NCBI GenBank assembly: GCA_028015205.1
Contig: CM051516.1
Span: 29,960,230 to 30,024,229, forward strand
Origin: Mytilisepta virgata
Lineage: Eukaryota; Mollusca; Bivalvia; Mytilida; Mytilidae
Direction of reading: 5' to 3'
Length of the DNA stretch: 64,000 nt
In this document: positions 27,601 through 42,600 of the stretch, one piece after another
Numbering within the stretch: the stretch's first letter is position 1
Layout: every line of letters starts with the position of its first letter
Notes under the pieces: model-generated
Database searches by the model: none
What the model was told of the DNA's origin: nothing
Seen by the model: only the letters and a program-made list of their open reading frames with translations
Translations under genes and position numbers: made by a program

Positions 27601-30600
27601 TCATCTTCAAACTTTTTGCAAAATAATATTCCCTGTTATACATCCAAGTCATATTGATTCATGAAATACATATGCCAAACCAAAGTAATTACTGTTTCCT
27701 TGAATTTATTCATACCATGCTTTTATTCAAATAACTTCCATCACAATTTTCAATTTAAATCATTCCAAGCAATTCTTCCTGATATATATTCCATGATTCA
27801 AAATTCCAACATGTTTTATGAAATTACAGTAACAAGACAATTTTTATTCAATAAAGATCTAAATGACAGTTCAATTATGATTTTAAACAAAGAAAAAAGA
27901 ATTATTAATCTTAAACAGGTGTAATGAGCTGACAATCAACAAATGAATTTAGATTATTTACATACAATACATATGGGCATATATATTAAGTTTGTTTGTA
28001 TCCTGCGCTATTGCTATGTTTTTTCTGGCAGTACAAGGTTTAATATTTTTTATTTTAAGGTAAAAAATGGATTTGTTTGTATAAATCATCACAATATACA
28101 CATACTATGACTGAAGTAAAGTAAACAGACACTGGTCAACCTTATAAAATGCTACACATGCGCATAAAATTAATGTAAACAAAATACTAAAGTCAATCGA
28201 TACTGCCGGTCATCATAATTGGTATGGCAATCCTAATAAATAATTCTACCCGAATATAATCAAAGACGTGCATATATAAATATGCACTATGTAAATATGC
28301 ACTATGACTGGTAAAAAAATTCATACGCATTACAGCTGGGAACTAGTTTTCTTCTTGGTGGCTTACTTTCTGTATGCGTACGATGATCCTTATTTACAAA
28401 TCCCGCAAATACAAAATTTCACGATTTAACCAGCTTAGTTTGCATAAAAGAGAGCATTAAATTATGAAAAATGATACTATAACAATCAGAGATGACTGTT
28501 TCATGCATTGCAGCAAGGCATGTTGTTGTTTATGAGCTCCAGAGCCAAACCATGGCCAAACTGAGTGGTAGTATAAGAGCACAAAAAAATGCCCCAAAAT
28601 CCATTGAAAAACGTCTTCAAATTGCCTACGCCATTGAACAAAATATTACATTTTTGCATTCGAAACATATTGTGATGTCGTGACTTCGTGAGGGTTGTGG
28701 TTTGTAAATTTTACCACGGGTTTGTTTCAATGACGTTTTCAGCAGCCCATATTAGAATTCTGCATTATTGTTGTATTGAATTATAAAATCAGTATAGTAT
28801 TCCAATCATCAGAGATTAATTTTATTTCCATGAATACTTACACTTGACCGTGTTCTGTTGAGCTTCAACTGCGATGATAACAATTCTGTTTCTTCATCAG
28901 ATGAAGAAAGATCTGATAACTCATCCTCCATCATTAAAGATTCTTAAAAATAAAAAAATTATAATTAAAAAAAAATGGAAGCTAGTAGATCTCTATAATC
29001 AGTTTCCAGTTTTGCTGTATAAAATCCTGAGTACTGCCATTAGCCGGTACATAACAAAAGATCTTGTTTTATAAATCCAAGACCTTCCCTTTCTTCATGA
29101 CATACAAAATCTCACTTCATGTGTATATCTTTAACATCCACATAATGAAAGTTTCTACTTGTTCTTTTATAATTTCAAAAATATTACTGTTCCACTTTAT
29201 AATACTCATTAGTTTCCATATTCTTTTTGTAAGCGTTGATATGTAAAATTTTTGTGTATTCTCTTAATACATTGAAAGGGAAAATAAACACTACCCTGTC
29301 TTATAGTATATGTACAATCAAAAATTCACATTTCAAAAATCAAGAAAGGTTATAACAAAATTTGATAACACTGAATCTAAAAACAAACATTTTAATAGCC
29401 ATTAACGTTAATATGAGTTTTAAGATATTCCCATATTCAGTTCAAAAATCTTCAAATGACATGTTTATTTTTTTTCTGTCAAAAATATGCATGGAAAATC
29501 TCAAGAAAGAAAAATCACACCAGACATTATTGAGATACAAATACCTGCAAATGTAAAGCCGCTTGTCAAAGTTCAATTTAATTCATTGGTGGAGATCAGC
29601 GTTTACCATAAATGGTTTGATTTGCATGTGCTGTTTATCATTTTCCATTCAGCTGTACAATGTAATGCCTTCTCATGTATAATATTTTACAGGTGAGTGA
29701 GTTAAACCAAATCTTGATGACATCAAGGACAGTAAACAGCATATGCTGTATACAGCAAACATTTTTATGACAAATTTAACGACCCACCAAATAAATTTAA
29801 TGCGTAACTCAAGTGACTTTTTTCTCGAATTGTTTTCATGCCCATATATTTTTCAATTGTATTTCAATGACATTTACCATTCACTGTTAATCCTTTGTTT
29901 TTCTTTGAAGATGATTTACCAAATACAATCCAGAAAAACATTGGAAAGAACAACCATGCACTAGACAATATCTGAAAAATAATGTTATCAAAATTTTAAT
30001 AAAGAAGGATGACATCAGCTTTTGATTTTTATATAGATTTTCACATTATTACCAGTGGATTATCGGATTTATCACAAAAAGATAGTTAAGTTATCGAATT
30101 TTGAAGTAAGAGTTTTTTCGAGGACTTTAAAATTCAATAACTGTAAAAATCTGTTTCTCTAATGATTTTAAAATAAATTTTTGAAAAACATCGGGTTCAG
30201 AAAGGGTTAAGTTGACAAATCTGAAGCCTTAGTCTTTTAAAAAAAAAATTTTAGGTCTAGTGAAAGATCACTTTTTCCTCTAATAATTAGTAAAAGTAAA
30301 ATATTACTAAAAATATTTTATGTAAAAATATTCTGATAACATCCACAGAATCTGCGTTTTTTTCTCTCTATGTTATACATACCTTAAACCAATATGGCAC
30401 TCTGAAGATTCCCCAACTTAAATCTTTTAACTGGATAGAACCATACAGTTTCTTTGTAAGCCATTTCTGACAGCATGAGTGAGCTATGAACTTTAGATAA
30501 TTTGCGTCATAGGCTATGTCAATTGTGGTTTTGTTATTAAAATCAGGTAATGGTCTACAAAGCATGGCATAAGCCTGAGCACTAGCATCTCTGTAACTTA

Positions 30601-33600
30601 TGTCTAAAACACCAAGAGCCATCTTTCCAAATTCTCTACAAACAAAAAATAACAGTAATTTTTTTCCCCAAATCTGATGATTGCCTTCCCTGGGAAACTT
30701 GCCAAGAATAAACTAGCATATATTTTTACAATTTTTTATGTAACCCTATATATTTCAATGCCTTTGAGATTTTTTTTCAAATTTATACCATTTAAATCTT
30801 GTCTTTATGTAACTATATCCTTCATAAAGCTAAAACAGACAGCAAATATTTATTTACACTTAGAATTTAGTATTTGTGTATTACTAAGGGTCATGGCATA
30901 GAACTGCAGCCTCATTCACAAAAAGTCTTAGATTATAATTTGGTGGTAACTCCTTATCATTTCATAACTTACAGCTGAAATTATGTCTAATAATTTTTTA
31001 GAATAAGGCTGCTGTTTCAATTGTTGATGAGAAAAACAGATATGTAAACCATAAAAATTTTGAAACAGAAAATTTTTTAAAATTTATAAAATACATATAA
31101 GTACTTCTTGAAAGGATGGGAAAAATTTTTTAGTTTAACATATAGTGTGCAATGATATCAAATTCCTAAAAACACAGCATAAGAATTATTTAAGTTGAAT
31201 ACACTGATATTCCCATACGTTATACAATCTTCCATTTCTGCACGCTGATCCAGTTCCATTGGAAACTTTGACAATTCACGATACATCTGACTGCAAATCA
31301 AGGCTACAGGAATAGGATCGTCACATCTTTCCCATAATACCTTTGCTAACTTTGGTCTGTAGATCAACACAGCCCAAATAATCAAGCAGTTGAGAGCCTC
31401 AAAAGAAAATGTTATTTTCTACTAAATATAACATTCTGCGATACAAATGTCAATGCACTGTATGTGCACATTTTAACAAATTATATCTCATCAGAAGTTT
31501 TAAAAGCCAAAAATGGGGAACTAAAATTTTGTATAGCAGGTTCAAAATGTGAAAATGACCAAAAAGAGTAACAAGAGTGGACACACTACATGTCTCGCCT
31601 GAGTATGCACATGGACACAGAATAATGATTATCTGATACCCTACATTGCATGTCAAAGGAAAAATACATTAAAAGAAATATTAATGGTCAGGCGATAATT
31701 TCTCATGCATGTCATTCAATTTATCTGTAAAATGGGACAAAAGTCATTCAAGCCTAAAATTGAGGTCAATTTGGATATAGGTATTACAGCTACAGAAAAA
31801 TGGACTTACTCATGAAAATGTGACTCAAGTCTGAAATTTAAGTCAAGGTCTTGAACAGCCATGTACCTATCAAGCACTATCTATAGACCAATATGGGTGG
31901 TCTATGTATTGTAGTTGCTGAGAAATGGATATTATCCCAAAACGTGACACAAGTCAGTCAAGCATGAGACAGAGGTAAAAAGTAAGGTGTCAGATGTTAA
32001 AGTGGTATATCCTAAGAACTTCTATCAACCTAATACTGTGGGTCTAGTTACAAATGTACTACAGTTGCTGAGAAATAGACTTAATCATGCAAATATATAT
32101 TAAGTCACTCATGAAATTCAGGTCAAGTTCAGCTGACATGTATTAGACTGGCATGTATCCACTAAGAACTATCTACAGACCAAATATGATAGGCCTAGGT
32201 AATACAGTTGCTGAGAAATGGACTTCATCACAAAAATGTAACACAAGTCACTCAAGCATGAAGCTGAGGTCAAGGTCCAGAGACAGGTGTCAGATTGGCA
32301 TGTACCCACTAAGAACTATCTATTGTCCAGATATGGTTGGCTTAGGTATTACAGTTGCTAAGAAATGGACTTAATCCGAAAATGTGATACAGGTCACTCA
32401 CCCATGAAATTGATAGCAAGGTCAAAAGGCAGGTGTCATACTGAAATGTACCCACTAAGAACTATCTATTGACCAAATATGGTGGGTCTAGGTATTACAG
32501 TTGCTGAGAAAGGGATCTAATCTAAAAAATGTGACCAAGTCACTCAAGCATCCAACTGAGGTCAAAGTCCAGAGACAGGTGTCACACTTGCATGTACCAC
32601 TAAGAACTATCAATAGACCGTCTAGGTATTACAGTTTCTGAGAAATGGACTTAACCACAAAAAAGTGACAAAGTCACACAAGCATGAAATTGAGGTCAAG
32701 GCCCCAAGCCAGGTATCAGAAGGACATGTATCCACCAAGAACTGTCTATTGACCAACTATGGTGGGTCTTGGTATTCCACTTGCTGAAGAATGGACTTCA
32801 CCACGAAAATGTGACACAGGTAACTCAAGCGTGAAATTGAGGTCAATGTCAAAAGGCAGGTGTCAGACTGACATGTACCCACCAAGAACTATCTATTGAT
32901 CAAATATGGTGGGTCTAGGTATTCTAGTTGCTGAGAAATGGACTTAACCGTGAAAAAGTGACAGCCACTCAAGCATGAAATTGAGGTCAAGGTCCCAAGC
33001 CATGTGTCAGTCTGGCATGTACCCACTTAGAACTATCTATAGACCAAATATGGTTGGCCTAGGTATTACAGTTGCTGAGAAATGGATTTAACCACGAAAC
33101 AGATTTTACATTTATGTTTATGAAGTCAGTGAACCATGAAAATGAGGTCAGGGTCACAAGACAAGTATACTGTGGCAAACCTTATACGATAAGCTACCTG
33201 TGGACCATAAATCTTAATTGTAGCTATTACATGTGCAATGTTATTGAACTTTTTAAAAAAGTATACGCTGCCGCCGCCGTCGGAAAGTAATACCTATATA
33301 TCACCTTCGCGACTGTTCGTCCCAGGTGAGACAAAAACAATCTATGGACACATATTCATTTCCAAAAATTTCAAATTTAAAGTAAAATTTTGAGGATTAA
33401 TTTCAATGTCAGTATCATAATACTGAGCTGATGATATTCTCGTCATTATAGATTCGTGTCCTTTAGCTGAGGTGGTTAAAATAAATATTCCACAACACCA
33501 ATTTCAGTGCACTGTACAGACACCACTGTCTATAAAAGGCACTGCGAAAAAGTCCATGTTATGTATAAAGCTTGTAAAATTAACCTTTCTATAAAGGGCA

Positions 33601-36600
33601 CCTGCTCATAAAGGGCACTTTTCAGTGGTCCATTGGTTGCCCTTTATACAAAGTTTGACTGTATCTTATTCCTATAACAAATGACTATATTCAAATAAAG
33701 CTTCATTTTCAGCAAACAGTTTTTGCTCATTTATTGGATTTTTATTTGGTATATTGTTTTGGCCAGTTGTAATTTTAAAATCAACAGAAGTACCCAGTCA
33801 CCTGCCAAGTACCCTTAGCAAGTAAAATCTTTTTGTTGATACAGAGTTAAATATACCTTGAAATAATGTCAAACTGCCTTTGGAACCAAAATAAAGACAA
33901 TGTTTAACTAGATGTACTGTGAGCAAAGCTCACAAAGGATACCCCCCCTTTGAAGTCCAATTATCTCCCTTGTATGATATCGGAACGCAAAGATTTTTCT
34001 TCATGCACATCTTTGGATGATGTACTTCCTTTCTGTAAAGTTTCGTTGAAATCCATTAAGCGGTCTAGAAGGAGTTGCGCTTACAAGATATATGGACAGA
34101 CGGACGTACAGACAGACGGACGGACAAGGTGATTCCTATATACCCCCCCAAACAAGTTTGCGAGGGTATAATAAACCTTCAATAAAATGTGTTCTGCTTT
34201 TTTTATTAAATCTTGTGTTACTATATCTCAAATCTGATGACATTTCTGGTGCAATGAATGATTTACAACATATCTTTACCTTTCTTTCAGCAACTGCTGG
34301 ATCTAAAACATAAAGTTCCTGAGAGTTCATAGATAATTCGTAAGGCTGCACAAAATTCTTTATTCCTGAAAGTTTGGCTATTAACTTGTTCAAATCATTT
34401 TCCAAAAAATCTTTAGGCAAGGCTTGGTCAGGCACCTGAAATAAATGGCAATTTTTTAAAAATCATAGCAAATATATCCAAATATTTGATAATATATGAA
34501 ATTTGGTGACAAAAAGATGTGCATTTTTGTGAATTTCTTAGTAATTATGTGTAAACAAATCTGTCTAGTACCATAACAACGGAAGTATACTCCAATATAT
34601 ATTCTCTAAATATCTATAAAATACAATATATTTAGTTACAAAGGGATATAACTCTTGCTGTTACAGACAATTAAATACTAGTGTGCAAAATTTAATTTTA
34701 AGCCAAGGGTGATATTTATATTTTTGTGATTCTACGGAAGCCTAATATGGATCCTCTGTCAAAAATTAAAACATACTGAAAATTTTTTTTCACTTTTTTG
34801 GTGTATATTTCATACAAATGTTCTCCGGTTATAATTAGTGTTTATTTTGGTGGTCCTAGCTGATATTTGATCTCTCAAACTTTAGAAGTGAACCTTGTTC
34901 TTATTTTCCCCCAAAATGCTGTAATTGTTTATACAATATGAAGTCTCACCCTTTTTCTCCCTAATCCCATTTTTTTCATAAAATCCTTAAACCTTTTATC
35001 CTATTACGAAATATCATCCAAAAATTCGTTAATGTTCAAAATCTCATCCCTAAATAGGAATTTCCCATATACAATCTAATAGGATGTAGTCTTATTAATG
35101 CACATCTCATATCTTTTCATTTTCAAAAGCGCATAATCCCAGTTTTGCTATTAATCTTACCATTATATTCTTTCCGAGTATTCCCTGCAGACATACTGTA
35201 GAAAAAAATTCCAGGTCATCTGCCTTTTCAAACAAATATTTTAAATGTTTATGATTTAGGTATTTGTGGACTTGAAATCCATGGTCTAGAAATATATTAA
35301 CAAATTCTTCTCTCCCGTTTCTTAACAAGGACTTCTCAAATAATGTCTTGTCAATCTGTAAATAAACAGTTCATTTATCAAAGATCTTTCACAGTTTTAT
35401 TTAAATTTAGCAAAAAAGTTATATGGAACATATGATATCATACTGTTTAAGGATGACCGCTGGTCTAATAGGAAATAAATAGGATTTGACATAGGTGTTT
35501 TAGTTTGACAGAACATATGAATTGTAAACAAATAAGCAAGAAAAAAATATATGTTCATGTGCTCATTTTAGAGCTATAAGACCTTGAAAATTTGCAGGAA
35601 ATGGGTTTTCTCTTGATTTTTCATCAGCAGAACTGATACCAAAAGGCTTTTAAGGTCATGCAAAGTAAAAAGAAAGGTTGTATATATAGAATAAACTACT
35701 ACCTCATTGCCAAAAGTACAAAAAAAGATGTTATTAGCTTGTAATTTGATCTTTGTGACAATAATCAAACCTTTATTCTTGAATAATCTTGAGAAGCAAA
35801 AATTTCTGACTGGGCCAAATCTGGTCTATTCCAATCTAACAATAACAGTAAATCTTTATAAGCTCTTTCACTCCGCAGTCTTGATTTACTAGTTTTTTCA
35901 CCTAAAAAAATATCATTTCAGTCCAGAATTAGTTTTTAATTTTTAATCCAATGAAGATTATTTCATTTCATTTTAATTCATAATGACTGATAGATATCAC
36001 AATGATGGATAAAAGATTGCCTACAGAAAGTATTTAAAAGCACATTGCTTGAACCTGACCTTACCTGGAAACCATTGAAATTAGCATATTATTATTTATA
36101 TGGAATAAAATGAACACAAGAGTGGACACACAAAAATGTCTCGCCTGTCATGTATTTCTAATGAAAGTAAATGCTATCAGACATATTGCATACAGTATTC
36201 GAAAAACAGGCCAAAACACAAAAACTTAACTATAACCACTGAACCATGAAAATGAGGTCAAGGTCAGATGACACCTGCCAGTTGGACATGTACACCTTAC
36301 AATCCTTCCATACACCAAATACAGTAGACCTATTGCATACAGTATTCGAAAAACAGGTCAAAACACAAAAACTTAACTATAACCACTGAACCATGAAAAT
36401 GAGGTCAAGGTTAGATGACACCTGCCAGTTGGACATGTACACCTTACATTCCTTCCATACACCAAATATAGTAGACCTATTGTATACAGTATTCGAAAAA
36501 CAGGCCAAAATACAAAAACTTAACTATAACCACTGAACCATGAAAATGAGGTCAAGGTCAGATGACACCTGCCAGTTGGACATGTACACCCTACAATTCT

Positions 36601-39600
36601 TCCATATACCAAATATAGTAGACCTATTGCATACAGTATTCGAAAAACAGGCCAAAACACAAAAACTTAACTATAACCACTGAACCATGAAAATGAGGTC
36701 AAGGTCAGATGACACCTGCCAGTTGGACATGTACACCTTACAATCCTTCCATACACCAAATATACTAGACCTATTGCTTATAGTATCTGAGATATGGACT
36801 TGACCACCAAAACTTAACCTTGTTCACTGATCCTTGAAATTGGGTCGAGGTCAATTGAAAACTGTCTGACAGGGATGAGGACCTTGTAAGGTACGCACAT
36901 ACCAAATATAGTTAAGAGAGAAATTAACATTACAAAAAATCTCAACTTTTTTTTTAAGTAGTCACTGAACCATGAAAATGAGGTCAAGGACAATGTACAT
37001 ATGACAGACGGAAACTTCGTAACATAAGGCATCTATATGCAAAGTATAAAGCATCCAGGTCTTCCACCTTCTAAAATATAAAGCTTTTAAGAAGTGAGTT
37101 AACGCCGCCACCGCCGCCGCCGGATCACCATCCCTATGTCGAGCTTTCTGCGGCAAAAGTCGCAGGCTCGACAAAAAATTCTTGCTCAACTTGTATAAGG
37201 ATCCACTAGAAATAAATAACATGGCCCTCAGCACACTACCACGCGATCAATGTGGTGGTCAGTTTTCCTGTCAAAAGTTGAGGTTCTCTCCATCTCGGTA
37301 CTTCCAGCTTCCATCATCAATTAAAAATTGCTGGCCCTAACAAATCAAACCTCAAATCAAAAGATATAACTTTCTGTCGTTACAAGTATACAAAATACTT
37401 TTCTTTTTCCTTCATAAATTCATAGGAATCTGTGTGTTATAATACAATGTCCAATGTGCTTACTTTTGAAAAGAGCCTTCAGCAAATGTTTGTCAAGATC
37501 TGCAAGGTTTCCACCATAACCCTGTGTATTTACTATTGACAAATAAGTCCTATCATCCTGAAATGAAAAACAAGTAAATAACATTCAGTGTTATATATCA
37601 TAAATAACTAAATAATGGTGGTATTATTTCCTCCATTTACTATTAAATAAACCAACTGGTACTTGGAAATTAGACAAAAAAGGAACCAGACCTAAAAGTG
37701 CCAAATATTGAAATCTAAATGTGAACCGAAAATAGCTGAGACTCTAGGTCTACAGATAAAAACTTATATAAACTCTCACAAAATAGAAATATTGACGTCT
37801 GCCAAATCTAACATTGTTTAATGATTTTTGGAAAAAAATTATATTGTTTTGGCGATTTTGATTGTGGGGTTGCTGAATAACACATTTGTTTCTAACATTT
37901 CACTTATCTTTTTTAACATATAGTATATTTATATAAGAAAAACTCATTGTATACTGGTAATTTTTTTTGGCAGTTTTTTTTTTTAAAGAAAACTAATTTT
38001 CATACAGATAACAAGAAAAATAAATGGAAATGGTGAGCTGTCAAAAGGGGCATAAAACGATAAAATGGATTTCAAAGAGTCAACACCTTTTTATTTTTTC
38101 CATGCTCGTGATCAAGATCATTTTGGTCGAAATGTTGGGTATTTTTAACTTTTTAGTTTGTTGTTGTTTTTTTATGATTTTATATTTGGTTTTGTTCGAC
38201 TTGTGTATTTCATACATTTTAGTCGTTTTACGCCCCTTTTGATAGCTCACCATTTCCATTTATTTTTCTTGTTATCTATTGTCGCATGAGCTGTTTTGCA
38301 ACATACTTAGTTTTTTAATTTTCATACAGTCCAATAGGATCTAATAGATTTCTCTGCTGTGTTGACATATGTGCCAATTTATAAGGCTGTACAACGATCT
38401 GTATTTATACTTTTCACACTCCTCTTAAGGACTGTTGAGGTATCCAGAATTACCCAATCATCTCCCTTTATTCCAAGTGAGTTCTATTTTTTACCTGTGT
38501 CATTAAAGAAATACACTCTAATATTTTGTCCCTAAATGCATTTCTGGCAAAGTCGTTATCTTTGAATTCATTCGGAAAAGTTTGTCCAATCAGCTTCAAC
38601 AATTCTGGTTTCAAATGATGTTCTTCATCTTCAGGATCAGATCTACAACATAAAATATAACATTTTTAATCTATTCTTATAGATTGTAACTTCGTAATTT
38701 ACAATTCTTCAGCAAATATCAATAACCAAGGGTAATATGTACCATGACATTTATGAAATGTTTGTTCAACCTCTTGAAATGTGGTTTTGGAGTTAAAGCC
38801 TGGCTTCTGTTTCAGCTCTGCCTTAATTCTTCTTGCTGAAAAGTTTGATTTAAAATTTTCATTCTATCTCCTTCATCAATAAATATTGAGTGAATACATG
38901 TATTTACATCATTTATCTCAACTCCTAGCCAAACTGTATGTCTGACATGTATTGACTGTTAAGTTCAAAGAAATTGGCTTGAAATTGTAGGTTTGACATG
39001 TATTGACTGTTAAGTTAGAGTTGTTTCTGTCATAAACTAGAAAATGTGTCTATAAGACACAGATGCCCCGCCCTAAAAACAATATAGGTGTTGCTGAACT
39101 GCGTTGTACTATACAAGAGGTCTGTAGTGGTGAAATATTATTGATATATTACTATAGGCTTCTGAGAATGAACCTAAACGCAAAACTTAACCAAAGTCAC
39201 TGAAGCATGAAATGTAGGTCATAGCGACCCAAGTGTTGCTGAACTGTGTTGTACTATACAAAAGGACTGCAGTGGTGAAATATCATTGATATATTACTAT
39301 AGGTTTCTGAGAAATGGAGCTAAACGCAAAACTTAACCGAATCCGGACGTATGGACGTACGGACAGATGCACAAGGGTAAATCTATATGTCCCAACCACA
39401 TTCATGGCAGGACATAAAAATGAGAAATAAAATCCTTCATCCCATCCCATTTTTCTTGGTCAATGTGGACAAAAATAACAAATTAAGTTTGACTGGCCTA
39501 TTAATACACACAATGGATCAAGAAAAAAATTTGAATTAGAGTGATATTGCAATAATTCTTTTTTTGGAACTAGCTTAAGACATAGTTAAACAATTGTGTT

Positions 39601-42600
39601 CAGAAAGTTTTATCCAAGTGACCATACTTTTACTGTATTAAAATCCAGTTTAAATATACAACCTATCCACAGTTTCCTCCACAGCAAATGCCAGTAAATC
39701 AGCACATCCTCCTGTTCCCTTGACAACTACCACTGGCATCCTATTATTTAAATAGAAGAAAACCAGATCTATTGCCCTCGGTGATCCCTGTATAACTAGT
39801 CCAACGACTGGAATAGTTTGTGAAGGAGCTTGTATGATTTCACCCTCTTCATCATCATCACTTGCTGCAAGAATGAATATTCATGATACCATACAAAATA
39901 CAGTCAGCGGACATAATTTTTCATCACCTCCAATTTTTCCCATAGGTTTCTATACAAATTCTGCACTATCATTCTCTATGTTCTATATGTCAAAACCCCA
40001 ATTTGACATGCAATTGAGACAGATCACATAATAATGAACATATGTACTAAGCTGATGTGACTACAACTTTATCCTAAACTCCCTTCAATAAAAACTTTAA
40101 CTTTAGAATGAATGGTATCCATACTACCATATTTCTATGTTTAGTGAACCATGAAAATGGGGTCAAAACCCTAATTTGGCATGCAAATTAAAAAGACCAC
40201 ATTATAAGGAACATGTGTACTAAGGTTCAAGTTGATGTGACTACAACTTCACCCTAAACTACCTTCACCAAAAATTTAAACTGATTCAAGACGGACGGAC
40301 GTAAGGACCGAAAAACATAATGCCCCTATACTATGGTAGGCTTGGCATCAAAACAATGAAATTTCAAATATTTCTCTTTCTGAAAGTAAAAATTGGTTGA
40401 GAAATGACTTCAAAATAATTTTTTGGGAAAATAGGTGAATTTCTATAGAAATCTATGGCAAAAATTGGATGTTGTCGACAAATAATTATGTCAATTGAAT
40501 ATAATAAGTAATCTAAAAATTTATAAAAAATCATACAATTGTTTCCAAAGAGAGGTCTGTTTCGTAGTTAAAATTCCCTAATTATCAAACTATGAAAGAA
40601 CGGACTTAATTATGTCTAAAATATGGCTGAGACAAAAATATCTCAAAAACTAAAATAAGTCTTAAGTTAATTGAGGGCAGTGGCAACTACCATCAAGTGT
40701 GTGCTTTTGAATATCCGTACTTTCAAAATGATTTTTTTACTCACCCAAAGTACTTAACTACAAGAAGACAATATTTCATACAACAGTCAAAAAGGCAGGA
40801 GCTAATACAAGAAGCATATTTTATGGTAAAGGGCAATCTCTGCCCTAAGTTTTAACTTTGGCATTTTATCTTACCAAAACTGATAAGACGACGGAAGCGT
40901 CGTGGTTTTCCTGTTTGGCATTCCAGCTGTTTCTCAAATCTAGAACGAAACTCCATGTATTGACTTCGGTCTTTGTCAATATCAGTCACTTCAGTTTCAA
41001 AATGATTAGTGGTTGTGTCCTTTTCTTCTGACTGATTCCTTTCTCTGTCATCTCCTTCAGTTTCTACCAAGATAAAATGACTGTGATCAGGATTCAGTTC
41101 ATGTTTATCTTTTTCATGTTTACATCCTTCATTGGTAACCATCACAGTATCCTGAAAAAAATATATTGCGAAATATAAATATATTTATTCAAATTCTTTA
41201 AATAAAATTCAATTCTCAAAGCTGACTGAAATGATTAAAGGTTACATAGAATTTTGAGATATATATAGTATGGATGGATGAATTATTGTTTAACGTCCAG
41301 TGGCAACCAGGTGCATATCAGGACGAGAACATGTTGATATGATAATGAATATGATCCCTGCTTTGTACTAGACCGACACTCTAAGTCGGATTTTTAATGT
41401 GCTAGCTCACGAGGTAACTGTCCGCAGGAAGACATATCACCTCACTCGGACACATTATACTGACTCCGAGCGGACCAGTCTTTGGTCTTACTCCTAGATG
41501 CCGCGTGCTTGGCGGAGAAGCAGCAAATACCAATTTTAATGTCTTTGGTTTGACCCGGCCGGGGATCGAACCTGCGACCTTACGCACTCGGGGCGAGCAC
41601 GCTACCACGAGACCACCGAGGCGGTTTATATATAGTATAACTAATAGCTAAATTCAAATACCAGAAATAAACAGACACGAAACTATGCAGTAAATCACGG
41701 GTGTGCTGTGCCAGATTTATTTTCAACTGTAGTTCTGTCACAAGTTGTTTATTTCTGGTATTTCATTTCAGCAATTAGTTATACTTTTTATTACATTGTA
41801 CATAATCTAGTATTTTAACAGAAATAAATTAAAACTAGAGGCTCTCAAGAGCCTGTATTGCTCACCTGGATTTAACTTTTCACCTAGAGCAGGACTAAAA
41901 ATTTATGTGTTGCAGTCAATTTGGCTGGTTTTTCTATAGGGTTCTATGTTAAACTAAGTTTGGCTGTGGCAGCCATCTTGGTTGACAGTCCAGGTCAATG
42001 GACACATTTCTAAAAGAGAACCATCTAAGGATTATTACTGCTAAGTCTTGTTCCAACTGGCTAAGTGGTTTCAGACAAGAAGATTTTTAAATGAATTTTC
42101 CCATAGGGTCCTATATGAAACTATGTTTGGCTGTTGTGGCCATCTTGGTTGACAATCTGGTTGATTGGACACAATTCTGAAAGAGAACCATCTAAGGACC
42201 AAAGCTGCCAACTTTACTTTCAATTAGCTAAGTAGTTCCAGACGAAAAGATTTTTGAGTGAATTTACCATAGGGTCCTATGTTAAAATAAGCTCAGCTGT
42301 GGCAGCCATCTTGGTTAACAGCTGAACAAAATCAGATACCTTTCTGAAAGAGGACCTCCTAAGGACAATAGCTGCCAAGTCTGGTTCCAATTGGTCAAGT
42401 GGTTTCAGACAAGAAGATTTTTCAACGAATTTTCCCTTAGGGCCCTATTTTAAAATTAGTTCGGCTGTGGTGGCCATCTTGGTTACCGGCTGTTCTTTTC
42501 ACATGTGATTTACCATTTACCAAATTTTCTTTCACTTGGATACTACGATAAATCACCGGTTACAATGTATTAATGATTTCTTGAAATTCAATCTTTAAAT

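Noticed and set aside
22149..28841. Search for missing exons in the largest coding-region intron
   Set aside because: The exons on both sides join in phase and the protein alignment has no gap there, so none is needed.
28874..29964. Several plus-strand ORFs of 60-73 codons
   Set aside because: AT-rich, overlapping channel introns and exons in antisense, no recognisable product.
41530..41628. tRNA gene suggested by box B GGTTCGATCCC
   Set aside because: The sequence is the head of a SINE with a long body and tail and a second copy elsewhere; no full tRNA cloverleaf.
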